Source: UBA1737 sp964474685
GTDB taxonomy: Bacteria; Bacillota_I; Bacilli_A; ML615J-28; CAG-313
Direction: 5' to 3'
Assembly: GCA_964474685.1 (NCBI GenBank)
Contig: CAYYTE010000020.1
Coordinates: forward strand, 1-20,228
DNA length: 20,228 bases
The translations under genes were made by a program, and so were the position numbers. The notes beneath the pieces are model-generated. The model was given only the letters and a program-made list of their open reading frames with translations. It made no database searches and was not told where the DNA came from. How positions within the stretch are numbered: position 1 is the first letter of the stretch; every line of letters starts with the position of its first letter. Of the stretch, positions 6,996 through 17,900 are shown one piece after another.

Positions 6996-7484
6996 ATGAA
7001 AAAAACCTTTAAAATAGGATTATATATTCTAGAGGGTTTTGTTTCTCTAGTACTCGTTCTTCATATCCTATTTTATCTTTGTGGGATTCGCTTCTATATT
7101 GTGTTAACTCCTTCGATGCAATCCGTATATCCCGTAGGAACGCTTCTTTATGATAAGTCTGTGAAAGACTTGAATGCAAGTGATTTTCATGTGGGTGATG
7201 ATGTTACTTTTCTTACGGATTCAAATCTGGTGGTTACGCATAGAATTGTTGCTTTAGATATGGAATCGAACTTAATACAAACGCAAGGTGTCGAAAATGA
7301 AACACCCGATGGCTGGATTACACCTTCTTCTGTTATTGGAAAAGTAATTATTGGGATTCCTATTCTTGGAAGTGTAATTCATTTCTTTCAAAATATCTAC
7401 ATATGGATAATGATTATACTTATTATTGCAATTTGTTTTGTCGTAAAAAAACTTAAACAAGAACTTAAAAAGAAATCGAATTAA
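6996..7484 (+). CDS. sipW: SipW-type (ER-type) signal peptidase I
   Basis: This is a membrane serine protease that removes signal peptides from exported proteins. The 162-residue product has an N-terminal membrane segment (about 11-30) and TPSM with catalytic Ser40. VGDDVTFL follows, then THRIV with His82 where ordinary bacterial enzymes have a Lys. The Ser-His form is typical of SipW and the eukaryotic/archaeal ER type. The usual G-D-N-N region appears as TQGVENETPDG (96-106), so Asp105 may serve as the acidic residue. A second membrane segment (133-151) precedes a lysine-rich tail. AGGA at 6983-6986 supports the ATG at 6996; a TTG at 6975 would lie inside the previous gene. Its place among substrates with A-[WY] signals suggests that it is dedicated to them. 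Confidence 0.9.
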   Translation: MKKTFKIGLYILEGFVSLVLVLHILFYLCGIRFYIVLTPSMQSVYPVGTLLYDKSVKDLNASDFHVGDDVTFLTDSNLVVTHRIVALDMESNLIQTQGVENETPDGWITPSSVIGKVIIGIPILGSVIHFFQNIYIWIMIILIIAICFVVKKLKQELKKKSN

Positions 7485-7506
7485 TTACTGATTGGAGGTA
7501 ACAATT

Positions 7507-8196
7507 GTGAAGAAAAAACTTTATTTATTTTTAGCACTCATACTTTTATTCTCTCTTCTTGTTACTTCTACAGTAGCTTATTTAACAAGTAGTAAAAATA
7601 TATCTAAAGACTTTATTATTCATTCGAATATTGATGCCTTAATTACAGAAACGGATGAGGCTGGTAATGTTACGAATGGAGTGAATAATGCTTTAAATAT
7701 TTCGATAAGAGATTTAGTATATCTTGATTTTCAAAAAGACGTTGTAGAGGATAAGTATGGTGTGTTAAATGATTTAGCAACTATACGCACTTTTTCAATT
7801 ACAAGTCAAACAGATTTAGCATTTTATCCTAGAGTATCGGTAGTTTCTAATAATGTTGAAGTCGAAAATATTCCGGGATTAATTTACCTAATCATTAATG
7901 ATACCACCACTGTGGATTATAAGGCATTATTTTCGACAATGTTTACGGGTTTATCTACAACAAATGAATATCATCAAGCGATTGATAGTTATAACCTTAA
8001 GCAATTTAAAAATATATTTCAAAATGTTATGGGGCAAAATGCAAATATAAAATTTCGTTTGGTTGTATGGGGTGACTACGACAGTCTTTCTACTTTGCAA
8101 AAAGAAAATTATGAGACTTTGTCTTTCAATTTTGTTTTGAAATTTAAGTGTATTCAATATATTTATAACGAGGAGGCTACTTATGAAGAATCGTAG
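7507..8196 (+). CDS. Exported protein with SipW-type signal, divergent family member
   Basis: The 229-residue product has a signal (KKKLYLFLALILLFSLL) ending in TSTVAYLTS, where Tyr replaces the Trp of its neighbours. A mature domain of beta-rich character follows (residues about 30-229). Segments such as ISIRDLVYLDFQKDV and FKFRLVVWGDYDS-like strands are present, but the VPGE and AKQA motifs are missing. GGAGG at 7494-7498 lies 8 bases before a GTG at 7507, which I take as the start. An upstream TTG at 7492 overlaps the ribosome binding site. The gene overlaps the next by 14 bases. Its difference from the others could mean a minor, capping or anchoring subunit; I cannot assign a function. 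Confidence 0.7.
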   Translation: MKKKLYLFLALILLFSLLVTSTVAYLTSSKNISKDFIIHSNIDALITETDEAGNVTNGVNNALNISIRDLVYLDFQKDVVEDKYGVLNDLATIRTFSITSQTDLAFYPRVSVVSNNVEVENIPGLIYLIINDTTTVDYKALFSTMFTGLSTTNEYHQAIDSYNLKQFKNIFQNVMGQNANIKFRLVVWGDYDSLSTLQKENYETLSFNFVLKFKCIQYIYNEEATYEES

Positions 8197-8929
8197 GATT
8201 AGGGCCTTAGTTATTACTATTTCTATTGTATTTACTATTATTGTATGTGGAACACTTGCTTGGCTTATGTATGAATTAAATGCATCAACGCAAGTTAGTC
8301 CTGGTAATTTTGATATTACTTTTAAAGCATCTTTTAAAGATGGAGAAACAATCTTATGTGAAGATGCGGTATTAGACCCGAAGGCATATGATACGACTCG
8401 GAAAGTTCTATATATGAATGGTTCGAGTGTTAAAGAAGATACATCGGATCATTATTACATTGAAAACTTTCATTTGTCTTTAACAATTACACCTTTTATT
8501 GCTTGTCGTGTTCGTATTAAATTAAACGATGAATGGTTAAAAACTATTACTTATAAAGCTACCGGTCAAACAAAAACGGAATCAATTGAGCGAAGTGGAG
8601 AAATTTTATTTCCTTACACTTTAAATGATTCTTGGTTTTATGATGATAAAACAAATTATATATATTATAAAGGTTATTTAAAGAAGAGTAGTGTACCAAC
8701 AACGTATGAGATAATAACCGGTGGAAAGGGGACATTTACAAGAAACATTTCAACATTAAAAGAATCTATTCTTGTAACTGCTTCTTTATCTGCTCTTGCG
8801 GTTCAAGCCAATAGGTATCAAGAGATTTGGGGGATTGACACATATCCCACATATACGAGTAGAGTTACACCAAGGCTTTTTCTACCTTGTGCTACTTCGT
8901 TAGAAATAAGAAAGAAAGGAAATAAATAA
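8183..8929 (+). CDS. Exported TasA/camelysin-like protein 5 (SipW-type signal)
   Basis: The 248-residue product starts MKNRRIRALV and has a signal ending in CGTLAWLMYE. The mature part shares landmarks with proteins 2 and 3 in order: SPGNFDITFKASF, ITPFIACRVRIKL, DSWFYDDKTNYIYYKG and, near the end, SALAVQANRYQEIWGID. The last corresponds to AKQAxxVTW in the paralogues and is a typical TasA-family C-terminal motif. An insertion between the first two landmarks makes it longer. GAGG at 8173-8176 within an AGGAGG run supports the ATG at 8183, inside the 3' end of the preceding gene. Its stop lies one base before the ATG of the giant gene, so these two products may be made in matched amounts and could interact. 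Confidence 0.75.
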   Translation: MKNRRIRALVITISIVFTIIVCGTLAWLMYELNASTQVSPGNFDITFKASFKDGETILCEDAVLDPKAYDTTRKVLYMNGSSVKEDTSDHYYIENFHLSLTITPFIACRVRIKLNDEWLKTITYKATGQTKTESIERSGEILFPYTLNDSWFYDDKTNYIYYKGYLKKSSVPTTYEIITGGKGTFTRNISTLKESILVTASLSALAVQANRYQEIWGIDTYPTYTSRVTPRLFLPCATSLEIRKKGNK

Positions 8930-8930
8930 T

Positions 8931-11900
8931 ATGAAAAAATATGGTTTTTTATGGACGAAAAGATTTTTTTCTATGTTGTTTTGTTTCCTCTTTTTATTTG
9001 TTTTCTTTGTTACAACGATTCATTTATCAGGGAAATCCGATGACGATATCTATACATCCGCATCTTCTAAGGTGTGGTCGACGAATTTAACGAATATTTC
9101 AAGCGTAGTTCGTGAGGATGGTATTATTGAAAAATACATTCCAATGAGTGAGTTTGTTACATCTACCTATCAAGTATTAGATCCTACTACCATTTATGCC
9201 AATCACAATGTTGTTGCAACAGATACTGTATATATTGGTATTGCTACCGCAAGTGAACTTTTTGCAATGAGTATTTGTTGTAACGATGCTACCTATAAGA
9301 CGAGCTATTTAAATAAGAACTATATCTTAATGGATAATATTGATTATAATGATATTGCTTCTGTGTCCAATCAATACTTTATGCGGCCAATTGGTTGGGA
9401 TATTCCAAATAATGAAGCTGGAAATGGAACATCCAATACATATTTTCAAGGTACGTTTGATGGACAAGGCTTTACTATATCGAATATGTATTATGAACAA
9501 ATTACGGATGAGACTATATCACCTGATGGAATGAGATACCCAACGAAATATCCAACTCTTGCTTATTACTCAATGTTTTCAGTTGTTGGAAATAGTGGTA
9601 CAATCAAAAATTTAGGATTTGTTAACCCTATCATGTTGCAAGCAAGTGTCATTGGGGACTATATGATCTTTGCTTCCGCATTAGTAGGTGAAAACTTTGG
9701 TACAATCGACCATGTCTATGTAGAAGATAACCGACCTGCTAAAAAAGCCGGGTTGATTGCGGATGGTGGATTCAACATTTCTTACTTACTTTCTGTAAAT
9801 GATGGAATTGTTAAAGATTGTTATGTTTACACCAAAATGATAGCGAGTGATAACGTATTATACAATATGGTTCAAACGGTTCTATTTACAAATCGTGGAA
9901 CCCTTGAGAATGTTTTCTTTTATCATTCGAGTGATACTACTCCTCAAACGACAATCACCGGTATTACATCTTTAGAAGATGAAGCGGAGTTTTTATCAAA
10001 TGCTTACTTCCGAGTAGATAATGGATGGTTCTCGAATACAACTTATGCAAAAGAAGGGGTTGTTGTTGATAATGATTTAAAACTATCACGTCCTATCCTT
10101 CGGGGATTACATAGAAATACGAATAATGGTTATTGGATGATTTCAAGTGGAGCAGATTTTAGTTATTTCTCATATCTACTAGAACACTCAGGAAACTTCC
10201 GTAATGCAAACTTTGAACTTGATAAAACCATTGATTTGAATAGTGTGGCACCTTCTACCTATCAATTAATGACTTCTTCGTTTAATGGGGTATTTACGAG
10301 TGGTACATTAGATACTACCTATTCGGTAAAAACAGTGGATAATACAGTTCTTCAAACAAATTCAATCTTAAATGCTCAAGTTATTTCTGGACAAACACTA
10401 AATGGTTACAGGAATTATGGATTATTTCCAATTGTTTCGGGTACTATTTCGAATATTAACGTTTTAAATGCTAAGGTGTCCGCACTTGACTTATCTGATT
10501 CTATTAACTATAGTGATACGTACAATTTTGGAATCTTAGCTGGTTCCATTGATGGTGGTACTGTTAAGAATGTTCAAACATCTGGGGTAATATCTTTGGA
10601 TATTACAAACACTGAGATAGGTAAAATTAATGCGGGGGGACTCGCTGGTCTTGCAACGAATGATTCTACGATTAACTCTTGTGTTACGAGTGGTAGTATT
10701 ACACACTCGGTTGGAACTTCTTTTGATAGTCAAATGACAGATTCTTGCCAAGGTGGTATAGTTGGTTTTAGTGATTCTATCACTGAGTTTAAAAATAATT
10801 TAAGTTGTATGAATTTATCTGCAAGAAAGTTTTCTTCTGATGAAACATTTACCCAATATGTGGGTGGTATTGTTGGCAAATTAAATTTAGGTTTGAATTT
10901 TTCTAAGAATTCTTTTTATGGTTCGATTACAGTTGGTGAAAGTGATTCCGAAACCTACCAAGGTATATGCTATGTAGGTGGTATTATTGGTAGACACGCG
11001 AGTGGAAACAATTTAATCTCTAGTTTATATAATGCGGGAAAAATTACATACTATGCACATAATGAAAAAACAATTTATCTATCGGGTGTTTTAAACGTAG
11101 ATACTCTTAGTGGAAAAGCTTTGTATGAAAGCTTAAGTAATGCCTCGAATATTGATATTTATAATCGTGGAAATCTATCTATTCGTACGGAAGTCATTCA
11201 TACTTCAGGTGTGTTATATAGTAAATATACAAAAGTTCAAGCAAAAGGATTATACAACCTTGGTAAATATAAGAGTCTTAATAACAAACAACAAATTGAT
11301 TTAAGTTATCAACAAATTGATTTAGCACTTATTAGTGAATTTGGTCCTTGTATGACTAGTCTTAACTTCAATGGAAATACCAAATATATATGCTCAATTA
11401 CAAATGCTTATAATTATCAACAAATTCATTATGTTACACCATCTGCTGAAGTTAGTTTTTATTATTTAAAACTATCGGGATGCTTAACAGGTTATAACGT
11501 TCAAGTGGACCAAGCAAGAAATGAAGGAGATATTTTAGTCTTCTTTACGAAATCTACAACAATGCCAATGGGTAATCACCCGGATGTTACAGGTGCGAAT
11601 GATTATAATAAAATGAAAGTATTTGGCTGTTTTGAAGAAGTTAGTTTGGGATGTATTGCGAAAAACTGTTATAATGGTGGCGATATTGATATTAAAGTAA
11701 TTAATAATCAAACGGATTTAACGGCTACTCAAGCAGATATCTTAGTTGCCTATAATATATATGCATCTGGTATATGTTATAAAAATGCAAACGGTAAAGC
11801 TTATTTTGATGAGAATAATATATCTATTTCAGCAACTGATGATACGGATCCCAATATTGTTTTAACAGATGGGAATATTGGTTCTTTATATAACTCGTTA

Positions 11901-14900
11901 AACTCTGGGAATATTCATTTATATGGAGTTAAAAGCGAAGCAGATACATCTCTTGATGGTGATGGAATCTTTGTTGGTTGTTGCCGTGTTTCAGGAATTG
12001 TATCGGTTAATGCGGGTAGATTATCTACTTGTTATAACACAGGCGATATATATAATATAAATCATACAATGATTCCTAAAACTGTTGTTAATGGAACACA
12101 GGGAAGTTACAATAATGGTGAGTTTGAAGTAGAAAGTGCAGGTATTACTTTCTTAATGCTAACTCGTTATGCTCAAATACTAGATTCAGCAAACGGAGGA
12201 ACTATAGTTTCTATATCTACTTCTACATTTGATACGAATACCGGTTGGGTTAACTCCTCGGGAATTGTATGTCGAAATGAAAAAAATGAAGCAGGGCAAG
12301 ATAAAGGTAGTGAATCTAGTGGCTCTGGTTGGGATGGTGTCGATGGTAGAGCAGAACTTCAAAAAATTGAATTTACTATAAATTATGGAAATGTATTCTC
12401 TTGGAATTCAAAGCCTACAAAAAGCTGGAGCGAACACCGAACGAAAGCTGGAGGTATATTAAGCCTTGGTGTTTTAAATATTATAAACGTTATTAATTAT
12501 GGCTCTATTTATGGAAATACTTGTGCCGGTGGAATCTATGGCATGGTATTTATGTCAAAGTTTTATGGTGGTTCAAATTCCAATATTACCTTTGTAGCGA
12601 ATGCTATCAATTATGGAAGAGTTGAAAAGTTAACAAGTTATCCAAGTTATTCGAATATTACCTCATTTGGACATGAAACAGTTACTACTACTTCGAATAG
12701 TACAAATTCTACCCAGGATTATGGTTCAGTTATTGCGCAAGTTATAAATGGTGGTAGTAAGACTGCGGATGTTACTTTCCAATATTTTCGTGTTAGTTAT
12801 TTAATTAATATGGTAACTGATTTAAATATGATTGGAAACGTCTCGAATGTAACCGGTACATCTAATTATGTTAATGAAATGGTTAAATATATGGCAACGG
12901 TTAATTCAAATGATCTGACACCTGCTCCATTTAATCAATCCACTGCTACAAATATTAAGTCTTACACGTTATCGAGTGATACAGGGGGAATATTCTCTTC
13001 AGATTTCCCACTAAGAAATTCAGAAAGTATTACAAGTGGTTATATTACAAATCAATTTATTGCGGATTACATTCAGTTTATTCCCGCAAATAAAACGAAT
13101 GAATATTTACTTGAAAAAATAGGCTTTATGGAAATCATTCGTGCTCAAGCTTTAACAAATATTTTATCTAGTTACAATGCAATGGGACAAATTCTATCAA
13201 AAACTCTAACGAATACGGATCTTACTACCTTATATCAAAACAATATCACAAATTACGTTTATTCAGATGTATTGAGCAATTCTTCTATGATGACAGATTT
13301 ATTTGATATTTTATCTAGTGATACTACATTGACTCAAAGTGATTTAAATCAAGTATTATCGATTGTAATGGGTACAACGGATTATGAGAAATTAGTAGTA
13401 AATTCTGATATTGTTACACTTATTTACAATGATGCGGTTAGTAGTGGTTTATTAACAACTTCTTTTATGGATGGTATTTTAACAAATCTTATAAATGATA
13501 CAACTACAATTACTTCTTTATTAACAAATTATCCTACAGAAATGGGTACGTATATTGCTAATTATTTATCGAGTATTACAACTAACCAAGTGGTTACAAA
13601 TGAACTCTATACAACTTTGCTTGCAAATACAACAGGCATTCAAGAAGCACTTGATAACACATCGAAAGAAGACCAAGTAGCATTCTTGAAGTCTGTGTTT
13701 GGTACATTGACGGATACGGAACTTACCACTTTGATTGAATTATTAGGTGGGGATACGATTTCTTTAGTTCTTGCTATGGTTCAATCAACTCTCGATGAAA
13801 CCACATTAAATACTTTCTATACAACTATTTTAAGTGATTCTAGAGTTACAGATGCTACCCTACATAGTTTAAAGACTACTTTTAACTTATCCAATGCGAG
13901 TATTCAAGCGATTGCTCAAATATTAAATGATAATATTGGGGATAGTCGAGAAGCTACCTATCTTGCTTTAGTGAACTCATTAACAGATGAGGAGGCTAAG
14001 AGAGTTTGGATAATCTTTATGAATAATTCAACGATCAAGCCTTATATTACGAATAACCAAGCAAATCTTACAGGAACGAACAAGCAAAAACTAATTACTT
14101 TAAATAACTATATTAGTGATAAAAGTGTTTTATATCTTGCTTTAATTAATGCTTTTGGAACTGTTACAACAGAATATGATTTACCAACGAATACAAATTT
14201 TGAAGAAGTGTTAGCAAGTCTTGAGCAAGAAGGGTTACTAGATGATTTCTTCTTGTATGCATCAACCAACTATTCTTCTGTTTCAAATCAACTAACAAAT
14301 GGCAACTATTATATATATGAGGCCGCAAGTAGCACCAATGGTGGTATTGCAATTGATAGTGTATCGCATTCAATATATGATTCCAACTATTCTTCCAGAG
14401 GATCCCAGATTTATTCGGGTGCATATTACTTAGANNNNNNNNNNNNNNNNNNNNNNNNNNNNNNNNNNNNNNNNNNNNNNNNNNNNNNNNNNNNNNNNNN
14501 NNNNNNNNNNNNNNNNNNNNNNNNNNNNNNNNNNACTCATATGCGTGTTTCAAAAACTGTATCGGAAATTACGAGTGATAGTGCTTTGTTAAAACAAGTT
14601 ATTACGGAAATGAATAAGAATAATTCGAATGTAACAAATGATATGATCACTTACTTTAATGCTCAATCGATTTCAAAAACTTATGATAGTTGTTTTGATT
14701 TTGCTAAATATCAAGTAATATATAATAATGTTTCAGAAAATTCAAATCTTGCATTTTCAAGTATTTCAACGAATAACTTAACATTAGAAGATAAAAAGTC
14801 TATTTTAGTTGCTTTAATCAATGGAAATCAAGGGTTAGCTTCCCTACTTACCCCTTATCTTTCTATAGATGATTTGTGGAATTATTTAGCGGAACTATCA

Positions 14901-17900
14901 CAAGCGAATTCAACAAATTTTGTTACGTTAATCAATCAAATGAATCAAACAAATGATAATTTCACTAAAGTGATTGATTATTTACATAAGTCTATAGCGA
15001 CAACACCAACCAATGCAACTGTGATTTTTAAGTCTTTGTTAAGTAGTGATAGCTTAACTGCTTCTGAAAAGAAATCAATTATTCAAAAATTAATGCTTAT
15101 TTCACCTACCTATCTTAAAACAGTTACGGATGAAGCACTTGCCAATAATGCTTTATCAAAGACAAACTCTTTAGGTGTTTTATCCTACATTCATTCAAAT
15201 GAAACAATAGATCGGTCGAATATTCTTTATAAAGTTTTAATTAATTCGAACTTCTATACTACCGCAGCTTCATCCACTCTTGCTAGTATTATGGGAATGT
15301 ATAGTTATTATGACAATTCTATATTTATTAATGAGATGGCAGCTTTAGGCTATGATGTAAATGATTCAACATCTCTAAATAATCTTTTAACTGAAGCGGG
15401 TATGGAAATATCGGATTTTGCGACGAACTTAGGTATTTATGCCCTTGCTAGTTCTCATGGTATTTTAAATGGTGAATTCATGCCGGATAATATTTTGTTA
15501 ACATCGATTGACCCTGTGGTTTCTACAAGTGTGGATGGCAATGATATAACTTCCAATATCTGGCGTGGGGGCGAAAGCCAAGATTTAACATATTATAAAA
15601 ATCATGTCAATGATCCATTGGTTAATACGACTGTGAATTATCATATTTATTATTTAATGAAACAATTAAGAAAGTCAATTGCAACAACAATCTTTCATAT
15701 GGAATTAACTACTACCTTAGAGGGTAAAGACTATCAAATAACGAATGATTCAACGAAAGATATTGATTTAAAAAATCACACACTAACTTATTATATACCT
15801 CAAAATGCGGATGAATTGAAAGCGAATAGTTTAAATGTAAATCTTGATAATAATACCTATGAACTTGCGAATAAAGCATCAATTCTTTCAGGGACTGGAA
15901 GTGTTACATTAACTCCTAGTTTAAGAGATGACACTACACAGTTATTTCCAGTAGGTACTACTTTTGATGGTTCGGTAACGATTCTTGCGGAAGATACAAC
16001 AGTTCGTCAAAAATATACGATTCATATAGTAGTAACACAGACTTGTGGATTTACGAGTGTTACAAGTGTTACTATGAATGGGAACACGAACTCTGGCTTT
16101 ACAACAACCGCAGATGGTGATAATGCACTAGGAGTTGTTACAGTAACAACAGAGGCTAGTTATACAAGTGGTAAATTGAATATTCTTTATGCTACGAAAT
16201 ACTTACAAACGGGAAGAGATTTAAGAGATATTGTATATTTAGTGGATTCAAATGGGACAACAATTGATAAAAAGATGTATAGTTTTACAACTTCAACAAA
16301 TAATGGTATTGTTCAATCTACTTCCTCAAGTGGTACTTTTGATGGTGCTACTGGTACTGTCTTCTTTGAAATTACTTTAAATGATGAATTACCTAATGGA
16401 ACGTATACTATGATAATCCCTTTATTATCTTCGCTTGTATATAAAGTTGTTTTTGTTAAACAGGTTAGTTCAAATAGTAGTTTTGTTTCGCTTACTTATT
16501 CGAACACTTTACAAACAAATGACGGAGATAATACCTTAGATACTAGTATCTTATATAGTACAATTTTTACTGAAAGTGATTTATTGACCATTGTAAATGG
16601 TAAACCGAAGTACTTAGATGCACTTGAGGTAGCACCGCTTGCAACATATACTATTTCTCAAGCAACTGTTAGTGAAAGTACAGTATCGAATGTAGTAATC
16701 AAAACATATACTATCACATATATTATCACAGCCGAGGATACTATATCACAAACACTCTTTACTCATCATTTGATTGAAATGGTGCCTTCTAGCAGTTTAG
16801 TAAAAAGTTATAAAAATGGTTCTTTAATTAGCCCTGCATCATCGAGTGACTCTTTTTCTAAAAATGAAACTCCTACCTATCGTTTTGATTATGATTTTTC
16901 AAAATTTAATCTAACTTCCGGCGGAACATTTAAGGTAATTACGCGAAATGATCCAGCAACTAATTACGTTGATTATTATGCTACGGGTATTTTAAATGGA
17001 AAAGGTATGGAAATCTATTTCTACGATTCTACTCCTGCTTTAACTTTTGAGTGGTATTTACAATTCAATAATTCTATACAGTTTAATTCAACAACAAATC
17101 TCACATGGCAATTTGATTTTAATTATGTTTCCCTTACCAAGAATAAAAGTATGAATAGTTATTTAGATAATATTACATTCATTTCTGAGACGGTTTTAAC
17201 TTCCGTTGACACTTTGATTGAAAATTATCAAATTACTCCAAAAACATATGAAGCAGAAAGAGCAAAACAACATACGGTTGTTTGTTTAACGGACCAAATT
17301 TACTATAACGATTTTTCGATTACAAAGGCAAAACAAAGTGCTTTTTATACGATTGGTTTAGTATCCAAAACGAACCTATCGAATTACTCTCCAATATTTA
17401 CTTTAGTGGATGACGAATCTCTTTATCGTATAACAACAATTAATGGTGTTGTATATAGGTTTATTGACTATTCGTATGTGAAAAATAATGAAACTCTCCA
17501 TACTTTGTATTTAGTAAAAGAGGATATGACAACGGTATATGAATATACCTACGACCCTACTACAGGAGCGTATGCTCTTGGTACAGAGGTAGCTAGTACT
17601 TCGGACACATTCACGTATAATTCTATTGTTTATACAAAAGCAAGTTTTGCTGGAAAAGGAAGTACGGAAGATATCAGTTATTTCCAAGATTTTGAATCTG
17701 AGATATTTGATTCAGAAGGGAATCCATCCTATGTATTTGCTAGTTATCGTGTATACTCGGAAGCGTATGATTCTACTCATTCAACGGATTCTTTATATTT
17801 TACGGATTATCTTGTTACAGTAATGGATGCTACTTCAACGATTCGTTTTGAATTAACAGTAAAAACGGATTCAACTATTGCTCGAAATAAACTTGCATCT

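Noticed and set aside
10536..10751. Antisense open frame inside the giant gene
   Set aside because: It opposes a strongly coding region with GLUG motifs and has no start signal; a composition shadow.
14164..14553. Antisense open frame spanning the N run
   Set aside because: It exists only because N codons are read as open; no protein features.
17626..17823. Second-frame open reading frame within the giant gene
   Set aside because: Out of frame with clear coding sequence, no ribosome binding site, biased Ile/Leu/Arg composition.
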